Origin: Rhodopila globiformis
GTDB lineage: Bacteria > Pseudomonadota > Alphaproteobacteria > Acetobacterales > Acetobacteraceae
DNA length: 43,095 nucleotides
NCBI RefSeq assembly: GCF_002937115.1
Contig: NZ_NHRY01000038.1
Span: 1 to 43,095 of the forward strand
Direction of reading: 5' to 3'
A program made the position numbers and the translations under genes. The notes beneath the pieces are model-generated. The model ran no database searches and was not told the DNA's origin. It saw only the letters and a list, made by a program, of their open reading frames with translations. Positions 24,454 through 33,372 of the stretch are shown here, in pieces. Within the stretch, counting starts at the first letter, position 1, and the number at the start of each line of letters is the position of its first letter.

Positions 24454-24566
24454 CGTCATGGCCGGGTGTGTCCCCATACGTATCAGGATAGGGCGGTGGC
24501 TGGAGAAGGATTTGGCGCGGCGGCCGTTCTCTCAGCGTCATGGCCGGGACACGTCCGGCCACGACG
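24454..24566. repeat. Palindrome arms enclosing a 60-bp repeat unit
   Basis: 24454-24473 is a left palindrome arm. 24474-24535 is a unit containing ATACGTATCAGGATAGGGCG and GGAGAAGGATTTGGCGC. 24536-24566 is a short 31-bp palindrome. The same unit in the same setting occurs at 25537-25597 and, reversed, near 13621-13672. Apart from this I see no gene in the 506-bp spacer 24285-24790; the last 70 bp is the leader of the methyltransferase gene and contains CGTTGC-ATCGCGATG-GCAACG (24737-24757). Confidence 0.75.
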
Positions 24567-24790
24567 GAGGGGCAACGGACCTTGCCCGTTTTCCGCCATC
24601 GCGGTGCCGGCACCACCGGGGCCGGCGGCTTCCCGGCCGACACGGCCAGCCACACAGGTTCGTGCGGATGCGCCACCGCGATGTCACGCAGATGGCATCA
24701 GACTGTCACCATTTCGACGCCGCTCATTTGCAAAAACGTTGCATCGCGATGGCAACGTCATGCCATCCGCCCTGATCGATCTGGAGTAAG

Positions 24791-25510
24791 ATGATGACGC
24801 ATAGCGCCCGAAGCCTCCTTTCTCGGGTCGAATTTTCGCTGCCGGAGACCGCCGTGGACCAGCCGGCGCGCGACCATGCGGCGACCGCCGGCGCGGGTGG
24901 CCTGTCGCACGTCGAATTCGCAACACCGGATTCCGCGGAGCATGACAGGTGGTCCCTGGCCCATCCGCTGCTGTTCCTCAAGGCCTGGGCCGCGCATCCG
25001 CTGCGGATGGGCTCGGTGTTTCCCTCCTCCCGTTCGCTCTGCCAGCGCATCGTGCGCGTGGCCTGGCCGACGCCGGGCAAGTGCGTGCTGATCCTCGGCG
25101 CCGGCACCGGCGTCGTCCCGCAGGCGTTCCTCGAGGCGCGGCTGGCGCCCGAGCGGCTGGTGGTGCTGGAGATCGATCCCAACATGGCGGCGCATCTGCG
25201 CAACCGTTACCCGGGCGTGACGGTAATCCAAGGCGATGCGCGCACCCTGCCCGACCTGCTGCCCGAGCGCTTTCAGGGGCGGATCGGCAGCGTCGTCTGC
25301 TGCATCCCGCTGGTGATGCTGCCCGAGGCCGAGCAACGGCGCTTCATCGACGCGATGAACGCGGTCGCGCCCGGCCGCGGCTTCGTACACTACAGCTACT
25401 GCGTGACCTCGCCGCTGCCGGCGCGGAAGCTGGGGCTGAGCGGGTCGCGCAAGGCCTGGACGCCGCTGAATATCCCGCCGGCCAGCGTCTGGCGCTACTC
25501 AGCGCTCTGA
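24791..25510 (+). CDS. Phospholipid N-methyltransferase-like SAM methyltransferase
   Basis: 239 residues with an extended, weakly conserved first 55 residues. The core starts HPLLFLKAWAAHPLRMGSVF, then PSSRSLCQRIV, resembling the Rhodobacter/Sinorhizobium PmtA type. The SAM loop is VLILGAGTGVVPQAFLEA, with acidic VVLEIDPNMAAHL and IQGDARTLPDLL. It then has CCIPLVMLPEAEQRRFI and FVHYSYCVTSP. PmtA methylates phosphatidylethanolamine toward phosphatidylcholine; rRNA adenine dimethylase relatives share the fold, so the substrate is not certain. A GGAG site precedes the double ATG. The gene stands alone between repeats. Confidence 0.82.
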   Translation: MMTHSARSLLSRVEFSLPETAVDQPARDHAATAGAGGLSHVEFATPDSAEHDRWSLAHPLLFLKAWAAHPLRMGSVFPSSRSLCQRIVRVAWPTPGKCVLILGAGTGVVPQAFLEARLAPERLVVLEIDPNMAAHLRNRYPGVTVIQGDARTLPDLLPERFQGRIGSVVCCIPLVMLPEAEQRRFIDAMNAVAPGRGFVHYSYCVTSPLPARKLGLSGSRKAWTPLNIPPASVWRYSAL

Positions 25511-25536
25511 ACGCCGCCTGCCCCGGAGCGGCGCCC

Positions 25537-25675
25537 CATGCGTATCAGGATAGGACGACGGCCGGAGAAGGATTTGGCGCCGCGGCCGTTCTCTCACCGT
25601 CATGGCCGGGCGTGTCCCGGCCATCCACCCCCCACCGTCGCAGCGCGGATGGCCGGAACACGCCCGGCCATGACG
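25537..25675. repeat. 60-bp repeat unit followed by a full 78-bp palindrome
   Basis: 25537-25597 matches the unit at 24474-24535. 25598-25675 is a complete 78-bp palindrome. They fill most of the spacer after the methyltransferase gene. Confidence 0.88.
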
Positions 25676-25746
25676 GAGAGGAAGCCAGTCCGCTTGTCCT
25701 GAGACGCATGCGGACCCGCCGCCTGATCGGCGTCAGGCGGTTTCGC

Positions 25747-25953
25747 TTACCCACCGGATCGGCAGGTCCAGGCGGCCGCTTCCTGCTCAACCCAGCGCCG
25801 GGCCTCGTCCGGCGTGGCGCAAAGCTGGGTGGCAGGAGCGCGGCCGGGGCGTCCCGCCGCTCGATTGGCCAACACGCCCTCGCCGAGAAAGGCGCCGATG
25901 AATCCCTCATCACAGGGCTTGATCCACCCGAGGAGATTGCCATCGAGGATCAT
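25747..25953 (-). CDS. Small protein, unnamed; possible 3' frameshift
   Basis: 68 residues from the ATG at 25953, which has GGAGG eight bases upstream; a GTG at 25980 is the longer option. It reads MILDGNLLGWIKPCDEGFIG, then ATQLCATPDEARRWVEQEAA, and ends WTCRSGG. The region before the stop, read one frame over, gives LDLPIRWVSETA, a more natural ending, so a small indel may have altered the C-terminus. There is no signal peptide. I do not know its function. Confidence 0.55.
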   Translation of the reverse strand: MILDGNLLGWIKPCDEGFIGAFLGEGVLANRAAGRPGRAPATQLCATPDEARRWVEQEAAAWTCRSGG

Positions 25954-26102
25954 GACACAGTCCTCCACACCGACAGCCACGGCCTATCGCGCTGCAGCAA
26001 AGCTGTCCAGACGACCCTGGCACCGGCCCGCACAGCCACCGGTAGAGCAACGACCCCGCCGACTGGCCGATGCTGTCCAGACCGCCACGGCCGTTGCCCC
26101 AC

Positions 26103-26177
26103 CGTCATGGCCCGGAGCAGCCGTGTCATGGCGATATGGCAACGGGCACGGCGGATCGTTTCCGAGATCTGCGCATG
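26103..26177. repeat. Decayed right half of the 211-bp mobile element
   Basis: CGTCATGGCCCGG at 26104 onward is followed by CGGATCGTTTCCGAGATCTG and CGCATGCGGCA, matching the outer right part and terminal repeat of the 211-bp element. The hairpin core is eroded. The remaining spacer 25954-26360 shows no supportable gene. Confidence 0.55.
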
Positions 26178-26360
26178 CGGCAGCCTGGAACCGGACGTGT
26201 AGCGGTTCGGAACGGGGACGCCGAAAAGAAGCCACGGCGCTGCGATCCGGCCCGCGTGTCAATTGCATGAGGATTTATAAGCGAAACATAAATTCCCGGA
26301 ACGTTGCTGCCCCGCAGCCCCATGCCCGGGCTTCCGGCACCCGGGGCGAGTCGCCCGGCG

Positions 26361-27479
26361 TCAGTGCCGCACCAGCGACAGCACGATCTCGACGGCGATC
26401 AGCACCAGGATCATCGCCTCCATGATCTCGGCCCGCGCCCCGGCGGCCTCGCTGTGCAGCGCGGTGTAGGCCTCGCGGATGATGGCGAGCTTGCGGTCCA
26501 CCGCGGCGCTGACATTGGGCACCCGGAACAGATCCATCGCCGCCGCATAGACCCGCGCGAGGTAGACGTCCTCGGTCACCTGCAGCGCATTGTCCACCTG
26601 CTCGGTCAGTTCGGTGACCTCGGCGACGATGCCGTACAGCCGGCGCGCCAGCTTGGCATAGCGGCGGGAGGCCAGCAGGTGGGTACGCCGCCGCGCCGCC
26701 TCCACCAGGTCGTGCATGCGCGGCAGTTCCGCATCCAGCATCTCGTCGTAGGTGCGCATCTCCAGCAACTGCGCATTGGCCATTTCCAGCACGTCGGCCA
26801 CGTCGGTCTCCTGCCGCGGCTCATAAATGAAGGCGCGGTCCCAGGTGATCACCACCAGGTCGTCCGGGTGATAGGAGAAGCGGTGCCGCAGCAGGTCGCG
26901 CCGCGCGCCCTCCGACAGCGGACGCTGCTCGCCCGACAGCATGGGTTCCAGGTCCACGCGCTGCTGCAGTTCATCCGCCGTCACCGTCTCGTCGAAGCGG
27001 TCGACCACGGCGAACAGGTAGTCCTCCTGCAGCGGGACCGCGATTGGTCGCTCCAGCGCCTCGCCCAGCAGGTCGCGAAGCTGCGCCAGCTGCGTGGCCC
27101 AGACCGCGGCAGCCGCCTCGGGGCCGACGGCGTCGTGGGTGCGGTTGACCAGCTGCGACAGACCGCTCCACGGCAGGTCGCGGACCGTCAGCCGCAGGGC
27201 GATGGCGACGATGCCGAAATCATACAGCCGAAGGCCAACCGCGGCGGTCCTGGTTTCGCCGCCGAGATCCAGCGGCATGCTGCCGAACTCCAGCGCCAGC
27301 GGTGGCACGCCGAACGAGACGGCCTTGGGCGGCGTGCCGGCGAGCCGGCTGCGCGCGCTCGCCGCCTGCGTGCGCCGGGCCCACAGATCCTCGGCGCGCC
27401 GCAGGTCGATCTCATACGCGATATCGAACAGGCGCAGCGCCACCACGTAGCCGGACTGCACCCTGAGCTCTTCGGACAT
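26361..27479 (-). CDS. RMD1/YagE (DUF155)-like protein with C-terminal membrane anchor
   Basis: 372 residues. The N-terminal half is soluble alpha/beta with AVGLRLYDFGIVAIALRLTV, as in the RMD1/RMND1/YagE family. The central and later part is long helical sequence (about 200-345), and a single hydrophobic helix ends the protein (EAMILVLIAVEIVLSLV). The eukaryotic relatives act in mitochondria; the bacterial role is unknown. It stands alone, transcribed away from the PhoU-like gene pair. Family assignment rests on overall pattern rather than a catalytic motif. Confidence 0.7.
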   Translation of the reverse strand: MSEELRVQSGYVVALRLFDIAYEIDLRRAEDLWARRTQAASARSRLAGTPPKAVSFGVPPLALEFGSMPLDLGGETRTAAVGLRLYDFGIVAIALRLTVRDLPWSGLSQLVNRTHDAVGPEAAAAVWATQLAQLRDLLGEALERPIAVPLQEDYLFAVVDRFDETVTADELQQRVDLEPMLSGEQRPLSEGARRDLLRHRFSYHPDDLVVITWDRAFIYEPRQETDVADVLEMANAQLLEMRTYDEMLDAELPRMHDLVEAARRRTHLLASRRYAKLARRLYGIVAEVTELTEQVDNALQVTEDVYLARVYAAAMDLFRVPNVSAAVDRKLAIIREAYTALHSEAAGARAEIMEAMILVLIAVEIVLSLVRH

Positions 27480-27679
27480 CGTCCGCTCCTGGCTACCTCG
27501 TGCCGGATCCGGTCCGGCGGATACGCCGCCGGAAGACCGGGAGGCGGAGGAGCGTCAGGTACCGCCGGCGAATCGCCGGATTGTGCCGCATCGCCCGCCG
27601 GCGCGCCAGGACGGATGGCGCGCCGATGGGCCGGCGGAGGCTCACCCGTGGCGGCGGCGGCGCAAGGTCGTCTCTCTAT

Positions 27680-27757
27680 CGTCATGGTCGGGCGTGTCCC
27701 GGCCATCTGCGCTTCGACGGCGGGGGGTGGATGGCCGGGACACGCCCGGCCATGACG
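27680..27757. repeat. Complete 78-bp palindrome
   Basis: Both arms are present (left starting CGTCATGGTCGGGCGTGTCC). It lies in the 477-bp divergent spacer 27480-27956 between the RMD1-like gene and the PhoU-like gene. The 27850-27956 part is the leader of the latter and contains AAGGAGG before its ATG. Confidence 0.92.
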
Positions 27758-27956
27758 TAGGGGCAACGGACCTCTCGCCCAATGCCAGCCGCCCACCGTC
27801 GTCCAAAATCCTGACAGTTTCCGCCCGTGCCGGCAGGCGTGACTCAAGGTGAATGTTACATTCTCGTGGCAACGTGACACCCGGCCTCATCCATTGATAC
27901 AGATCACGGCATCGCGCCTCCCGCTGCCCCACTGTCGCTCCCCCCAAGGAGGACAC

Positions 27957-29852
27957 ATGAAGGCGCAGATTCTGGACGCAATCGGCGAGCATGGACTGCA
28001 GCCGGTGACAGCCGTGAACGCCGGCCTGGCAGCCAACGACCGCATCAAGTACGTCTTCTCCCTGCTGCAAATGGCCCTGGCCCACGCCGGGCACCCCGAG
28101 CAGCCGGCAGCCGCGATGAAACAGGACCGCATCGCCTGCGGCATCGACGATCCCGCCCTCGACTCCGTGGTCGCCGAGGCCCGCATGATCGGCAAGCTCT
28201 GCCGCGTCCCGGGCGCCGCGCGCATCATGGCGCGCATCGCCGAGGAGATCCGCCTCATGGCCGCCCCGTTCCTCGCCGCCGACAACAGGAAACTCGCCGA
28301 GCGGCTCGATTCTCTGCTGGCGGCGCTGCCCGAGGCGAAGGACGACCTGCTCGACCCGGAAACGGCCTCGGCGATGATGCAGGCCGGCCCTGGCCATGCC
28401 GACAGCCTGCACCGCCTGGTCATGGACCTGCACAAGCAGCTGAATGCCAGGCAGGCGACGCTGGCCGAGGAAACCATCGACGGCGCCGCCACCTACAACC
28501 TCGCCGATGCCGATCGGCCGATGGTCGCGGGATTCATGGCGGGGGTGAACCGGACGGCGCGGCTGAAATTCGACCACCCCGGCCTCGCCACCACCGCCAC
28601 CCGCACCGCCGAGCGGCTGGTGATCCAGAACGACATCGGCACGACCGACGCGCATGTCGTCGTCATCCACGTGCGGGACCTGTGCGTCAGCGTCACCTAC
28701 ACCGACATTCACCCCGAGCGCCTGGCGTTCTTCCAGGACATGCTGACGCCGCGCGGCGTGGCGTGGGAGACCCAGCGCACCGCCGTGCTCAGCGCCGGCA
28801 CGCCGTTCTTCCTGGCGACCGGCCGCTTCCAGGCCATCGACGCCGACGCCTGCCGCGCGTACCTGGATTTCCTCGGCTCGCGCCTGGTGTTCCTGATCGA
28901 CTGGAACCGCGCCCGCAAACAGTTGCGCCAGTTCCTGCGCGGCCCCGACCGCCTGGCGCTGCTGGCCTGGGCGGCGGAGTCCGATATCGGCCACCGCGGC
29001 TTCCTGGAACTCGGCGGCGCGAAGCTGGTGAACCAGGCGATCGAGGCCGCCGCCGGGTCCTCGATGCATTTCGGCGACCGGCTGTGCGACGTGCTGGGCG
29101 GCGAGGAGACGCTGTCGTTCCTGCGCGTCGTGCTGCAGACCGCGACCGAGGGGTTGCTGGCCGGCGCCTCGCAGGCGCTGATCAACGACCGCGTCCGCGT
29201 CGCCCTCGCGGCGCATTTCAGCAACGAGGAACGCCGCCTGCTGCGCATCGCCGCGGACCATGCCGGGCTGGTCTTCGAGCTGGCCAGCCTGGTGCGGGAC
29301 GGCATCCAGGTCGAACCCGACGGCGCCGGCAAGCGCGTGAAGCGCGCCCGCCGCTTCGAGCACGACGCCGATCGGCTGGTGATCGAGACGCTGAACGCGG
29401 TGCGGCGGCGGCCCGATTTCAGCGTGTTCCTGACCCTGTTGCAGGACGCCGACGACGCCGCGGACGAACTGGAGGAAGCGGCCTTCCTGCTGGACCTCGA
29501 CCTGCTGCAAGGCAAGCCGCTGCAGGACCTACAGGCGCTGGCCGATCTGGTGGCGGCGGCATCGTCGGAGTGGATCAAGGCACTGGGCCACGCCGCACAG
29601 ATCGGCCTCGCCGCCAGCCGGGCGGAGACCGAGGACTTCCTCACCGCGATCGACCGCGTCACCGCGCTGGAACACCAGGCCGACGACGCCGAGCGCGCCC
29701 TGACCGCCTCGGCGGTGCGGCACGCCAAGGACTTCCGCCAACTGCATCTGTTCACCACCATCGGCGCCCGGTTCGAGGCTGCGGCGGATGCGCTGAAGCG
29801 CGTCAGCCTGATGCTCCGCGACCACGTGCTGGAGGACGTGATCGATGCCTGA
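27957..29852 (+). CDS. Large protein with C-terminal PhoU/DUF47-like domain
   Basis: 631 residues, cytoplasmic. The ATG at 27957 follows AAGGAGG. Residues 1-165 are helical. Residues about 170-430 form an unrecognised mixed domain (RLVIQNDIGTTDAHVVVIHV, CVSVTYTDIHPERLAFFQDM, LVFLIDWNRARKQLRQFL). Residues about 465-631 look like a PhoU/DUF47 helical bundle with repeated metal-type motifs: RRFEHDADRLVIETL, LLQDADDAADELEEAAFLL, ALEHQADDAERAL. Its last eight bases overlap the next gene, a PPDK-like enzyme, so the two products probably act together. I infer a phosphate- or phosphotransfer-linked role; no named family covers the whole protein to my knowledge. Confidence 0.75.
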   Translation: MKAQILDAIGEHGLQPVTAVNAGLAANDRIKYVFSLLQMALAHAGHPEQPAAAMKQDRIACGIDDPALDSVVAEARMIGKLCRVPGAARIMARIAEEIRLMAAPFLAADNRKLAERLDSLLAALPEAKDDLLDPETASAMMQAGPGHADSLHRLVMDLHKQLNARQATLAEETIDGAATYNLADADRPMVAGFMAGVNRTARLKFDHPGLATTATRTAERLVIQNDIGTTDAHVVVIHVRDLCVSVTYTDIHPERLAFFQDMLTPRGVAWETQRTAVLSAGTPFFLATGRFQAIDADACRAYLDFLGSRLVFLIDWNRARKQLRQFLRGPDRLALLAWAAESDIGHRGFLELGGAKLVNQAIEAAAGSSMHFGDRLCDVLGGEETLSFLRVVLQTATEGLLAGASQALINDRVRVALAAHFSNEERRLLRIAADHAGLVFELASLVRDGIQVEPDGAGKRVKRARRFEHDADRLVIETLNAVRRRPDFSVFLTLLQDADDAADELEEAAFLLDLDLLQGKPLQDLQALADLVAAASSEWIKALGHAAQIGLAASRAETEDFLTAIDRVTALEHQADDAERALTASAVRHAKDFRQLHLFTTIGARFEAAADALKRVSLMLRDHVLEDVIDA

Positions 29853-31467
29853 CCTGTACCCGATCCTGCCCGGCATCCCCCTCGCTCCGGGCGGCGCGCA
29901 GGCGGTCGGCAACAAGGCCTGGAACCTGATCCGGATGGCGCAGGCCGGCCTGCCGGTGCCGTCCGCCTTCGTGCTGCCGACATCCTGGTGCGGCCAGGCG
30001 GACCGCGGCGCAACGCTGCGCCCGGCGCTGGCGGCCGGGATCGCCCGGCTGGAGACGGCCACCGGCCGGAGCTTCGGCGGCACCCGGCGCCCGCTGCTGG
30101 TGTCCGTCCGCTCCGGCGCCGCCGTGTCGATGCCCGGGATGATGGAGACTGTGCTGGACGTCGGCCTGAACGCCGACACCGTCGAGGCGCTGGTCCGCCT
30201 GACCGGCAATCCCCGCCTCGCCTGGGACAGCTACCGCCGCTTGGTGCAGGGCTACGCCGAGGTGGTCGCCGGCCTGCCGACGGCGCCGTTCGATGCCCTG
30301 CTGACGGCGGCGGTGGCGCGCGAGGAGGCGGACACCGAGCAGGAACTCGACCATCGCACCCTGCGCGCGCTGACGCTGGCGATGCTGGACTGCTACCGGT
30401 CGCTGGCCGGGACGGCGTTCCCGCACGATCCGTACGACCAGCTCGTCGCGGCGGCCGAGGCGGTGTTCCGCTCCTGGGACGCGCCCAAGGCGGCCAGCTA
30501 CCGCCGGCTGAACGGCATCGGCGACGACGCCGGTACCGCGGTAACCGTGCAGACGATGGTGTTCGGCAATGCCGGCGGCGCCTCGGGTTCCGGCGTCGGC
30601 TTCACCCGCGATCCGGCGACGGGCGCGCGCGAGCTGTATTTCGACTTCCAGTTCAACGGCCAGGGCGAGGACGTCGTCGCCGGCCGCCACCGGCTGCGCG
30701 ACAACGACCGGCTGCGCGTCGTGCTGCCGGCGGTGTGGCAGCGGCTGCAGGAGGTCTGCCGCACCCTGGAGACGCTGTTCCGCGACGCCCAGGACTTCGA
30801 GTTCACCGTCCAGTCCGGCACGCTGTACCTGCTGCAGGCCCGCCGTGCCAAGCGGACCGGCTGGGCAGCGGTGACGATCGCCGTCGACCTGGTGCAGGAG
30901 GGGCTGCTGACGCCGGAAGAGGCGCTGTCCCACCTGTCCGGGATCGACCTGGACAGCGTGGTCCGCACCCGCTTCGACCGCCCCTCCGCCGCCAGGCTGG
31001 CCGAGGCCGAAGTCGCCGGCATCGGCGTGGCCAGCGGCGCTGTCGCGCTGGATACCGCGGCGGTGAAGCGGCTGGCGGCCGAGGGCAGGCCGGCGATCCT
31101 GGTGCGGCAGGACACCACGACCGCCGACATCGAGGGCCTGGCCGCGGCAGCCGGGCTGCTTACGGCCTCCGGCGGACGCACCTCGCATGCGACCGTGGTG
31201 GCGCGCCAGCTTGGCATCGTCTGCCTCGTCGGCTGCGCGGCGCTGTCGATCGACCTGCAGGCGCGGCGGTGCCGGATTGGCGAGACGGTGCTGGACGAGG
31301 GCGATGTCCTGTCCCTGGACGGCAACACCGGCGCCGTCTACGCCGGCCGCCTGGAGCCGGTGACCGAGCGCCCGGAGCAGGCCCTGGCGACAATCCGGGG
31401 CTGGAAGGCGACGGAAATCGCGTCGGCTGTTCATCGCGTGACCGCCGTTCAGGCATCAGGGCGATAA
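29845..31467 (+). CDS. PPDK-like protein lacking the PEP/pyruvate domain
   Basis: 540 residues against about 880 for pyruvate phosphate dikinase (PPDK). The ATP-grasp nucleotide domain is clear: GNKAWNLIRMAQAGLPVPSA, LLVSVRSGAAVSMPGMMETV, TRDPATGARELYFDF, GQGEDVVAGRH, and LYLLQARRAKRT. The swivelling phosphohistidine domain follows, with LTASGGRTSHATVVARQLGI and catalytic H448. The protein ends soon after, so the C-terminal TIM barrel that binds PEP/pyruvate is missing. As in other dikinase-type enzymes (for example rifampin phosphotransferase), the phospho-His could serve a different acceptor. It overlaps the upstream PhoU-tailed gene by eight bases. Confidence 0.82.
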   Translation: MPDLYPILPGIPLAPGGAQAVGNKAWNLIRMAQAGLPVPSAFVLPTSWCGQADRGATLRPALAAGIARLETATGRSFGGTRRPLLVSVRSGAAVSMPGMMETVLDVGLNADTVEALVRLTGNPRLAWDSYRRLVQGYAEVVAGLPTAPFDALLTAAVAREEADTEQELDHRTLRALTLAMLDCYRSLAGTAFPHDPYDQLVAAAEAVFRSWDAPKAASYRRLNGIGDDAGTAVTVQTMVFGNAGGASGSGVGFTRDPATGARELYFDFQFNGQGEDVVAGRHRLRDNDRLRVVLPAVWQRLQEVCRTLETLFRDAQDFEFTVQSGTLYLLQARRAKRTGWAAVTIAVDLVQEGLLTPEEALSHLSGIDLDSVVRTRFDRPSAARLAEAEVAGIGVASGAVALDTAAVKRLAAEGRPAILVRQDTTTADIEGLAAAAGLLTASGGRTSHATVVARQLGIVCLVGCAALSIDLQARRCRIGETVLDEGDVLSLDGNTGAVYAGRLEPVTERPEQALATIRGWKATEIASAVHRVTAVQASGR

Positions 31468-31695
31468 GGATCTGTCAGGGGATAGCCGCCTCATTGGGTG
31501 CGGGGCGCTGTCCTGTCCCCGTTATGGCGGACCTGCGCCCCATCCGCGTTAAAGCAGTGGCGGTCGTTGCCGCCTCGCCATGCCGGGCGCTGGCCCGGCA
31601 TCCCGCCTTGCGGTGTTGCAGCCGTGGAAAGGTGTGGATGGTGAACCGGAGTCCGTGCCCTCCCCGGAACCGTCCGTGCTTGCCCATTCTTCCTT

Positions 31696-31941
31696 GATTT
31701 TCAACACGGAGAAGACGGAGGGCACACGAAGCGCCACGGAGACCGGACCATTCTGGCATCCCGGGATCGGACGAACCGCTTCCCCAGTCTGGCGATCAAA
31801 GCCGCATCGCAGCGTCGCCGGACCTGGTCGAAGCGGTCTATGCTTTGCACCTGACATACGGCCTGCGGCGCTTTATCGCCTGACTCGTTCACACCCCTTC
31901 GTGGCCCTTCGTGATCCTTCGCGTTCTCCGTGTTGAAAATC
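31696..31941. repeat. 246-bp element with long inverted ends
   Basis: GATTTTCAACACGGAGAA begins the left end, and the same sequence reads outward on the minus strand at the right end (31924-31941). Similarity continues inward through GGxCACGAAGxGCCACG-type sequence for about 45 bp. No coding capacity is seen. The whole 31468-32379 spacer otherwise lacks a supportable gene. Confidence 0.75.
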
Positions 31942-32379
31942 GGTAGGCAATCCAGACTCCGCCGCCACCTCGACCCGCCGGGAACGACACCGCCGCTCGT
32001 CCCAAGAAATCGGGGAATGGGGGCGGACTCTTCGGCGGCCGGCACCAGTTCAACGCCAAGAGAGCCTGCGTCCATCATGACGACGTCGTGCAGCCGGGCG
32101 CTCCATGAATGCGCCAGAGGCGGCGGCTTTTCGCGGACGGGCCCAGGAGACCCGGACGCCAATCCAGCCCCGGCCGCGACCGGCGGCGCGGGTTCCCGGG
32201 CGTAGCACGTGCCGGGTTGACGGACGGCGGCGTGCAGGGTCAAAACGATATCCGGATTCCGCAGCAAGATGGGGGGGGCCGGCGGTGACGAACGGCCATT
32301 GCGGATTCTGCAACGTCACATGTATTATAACGAAATGAGACCTATGACCCAAATGGCGCACGCGACAGAGGCACGGCTT

Positions 32380-32649
32380 ATGAACTACCGCGCGGAGTTG
32401 ATCGGCAAGCTTGCCGCAGTTGTGCACGAACTCGGTAAAGTCGTGCTGGTTGTAACGATTTTCCTCGCGCTGTATCAGGGGGGAATGCTCGCGTACCTGC
32501 TGTACGTGGACAAGATGCCGTTCGCGGAGGCGCGGACCACCATCCAGACGGGATCATTCCTGCTGGACTACGGCGTGGCGGTCGGGATCGCCTTGTTCAT
32601 TGCCATCAAGATAGGGCAGCGCGCATTGGTGAAGCAACTGCCGCGATAG
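32380..32649 (+). CDS. Small two-helix membrane protein
   Basis: 89 residues from the ATG at 32380, preceded by GAGG at eight bases; ATGs at 32335, 32344 and 32353 are alternatives. An amphipathic start (MNYRAELIGKLAAVVHELGK) leads into a membrane helix (VVLVVTIFLALYQGGMLAYL) and, after a charged loop, a second helix (YGVAVGIALFIAIKIG). It is unrecognised and stands alone. Base use and the two clean helices support a real gene. Confidence 0.55.
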   Translation: MNYRAELIGKLAAVVHELGKVVLVVTIFLALYQGGMLAYLLYVDKMPFAEARTTIQTGSFLLDYGVAVGIALFIAIKIGQRALVKQLPR

Positions 32650-32847
32650 CGGCGGTTTCATCGACCTGAGGCAACCGGCCGGACCCCAAGTGGCGGGCCG
32701 GGCGTGCCGACGGTTGCGCGGTGTGTGGATCCGGGCGGGGCGCGCCGGTGCTCGCACGCCCTGGCGACGCCTTGCCCGATAGGTCGGGTGGCGCGGCCCG
32801 GCGCCCCCCTGACGATGGGGCGGGGCCGTCACGCCCGGCACGTTCCC

Positions 32848-32884
32848 ATGCCGTCATAGCCCGGACAAGGCAGGCCATGCCGGT
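32848..32884. repeat. Degenerate short palindrome
   Basis: CCGTCATAGCCCGGACAAGG and GGCCATGCCGG recall the 31-bp palindrome with several changes. The rest of 32650-32931 holds nothing I can identify. Confidence 0.4.
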
Positions 32885-32931
32885 GGGGAGCGCCGTCGCC
32901 CTGTCTCAACCCACCTGCGGCCTGCCCCCCG

Positions 32932-33123
32932 CTAGACGAGAACCTGCATCGTCATCAGGGCGAACAGAGCGCCCAGCACGACACCGCCAGCGCCGGGCAC
33001 CGCCCGCTCGCACCACGCCGCCGAAGCGGTGATCCGGTAGGCGGCCGCCAGTTCCCGCAGGCCATAGGCGGCGAAGAACGCGCTCAGGCAGCCGAGCGCC
33101 ACCGCACCAATTTCGTTATGCAT
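32932..33123 (-). CDS. Small hydrophobic protein, unnamed
   Basis: 63 residues with two likely membrane helices: IGAVALGCLSAFFAAYGLRE near the start and GAGGVVLGALFALMTMQVLV at the end. AGGAA lies about ten bases before the ATG. It is oriented away from the Lut-like operon, so the spacer 33124-33372 probably carries two divergent promoters. Function unknown. Confidence 0.5.
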   Translation of the reverse strand: MHNEIGAVALGCLSAFFAAYGLRELAAAYRITASAAWCERAVPGAGGVVLGALFALMTMQVLV

Positions 33124-33372
33124 GATAAAACACTTCCTGCATGTCGCAATCGTCCGAAGGCGGCCGCTCGCGTCGGCCGCTCACGTAAACGTGTGACGAA
33201 ACAGAAAGCCAATCGCAACTGTTTCTGTATGACTCAACGTACGAAATGACACGTCCGCCGGACTTGTTGCACGGTTACAAGTTGTTAAACCGCTTCCATG
33301 CTGGCCGTACAAGCCGGTTTCGCCCGGCCGGGCCGCTTGTGGCAGGCGACTGAATTGGCTACGGATACCAAC
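33124..33372. promoter_or_regulatory. Divergent spacer before the Lut-like ABC operon
   Basis: This is relatively AT-rich for the window. It includes the inverted repeat ACTTGT-TGCACGGTT-ACAAGT (about 33262-33282), just ahead of a TTGTTAAAC stretch. This is a candidate operator/promoter for the seven-gene operon that starts at 33373. The first part of the longer ORF beginning at 33298 falls here and is not needed for the protein. Confidence 0.35.

Noticed and set aside
24737-24757. CGTTGC/GCAACG palindrome upstream of the methyltransferase as an operator
   Set aside because: A single short palindrome in GC-rich DNA with no second copy; not enough to call a regulatory site.
25984-26268. A 94-codon minus-strand frame
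   Set aside because: Much of it is the decayed right half of the 211-bp element. The protein has no plausible pattern.
27642-31434. Long minus-strand frames of 622 and 543 codons
   Set aside because: They are shadows of the PhoU-tailed and PPDK-like genes, with no motifs or ribosome sites.
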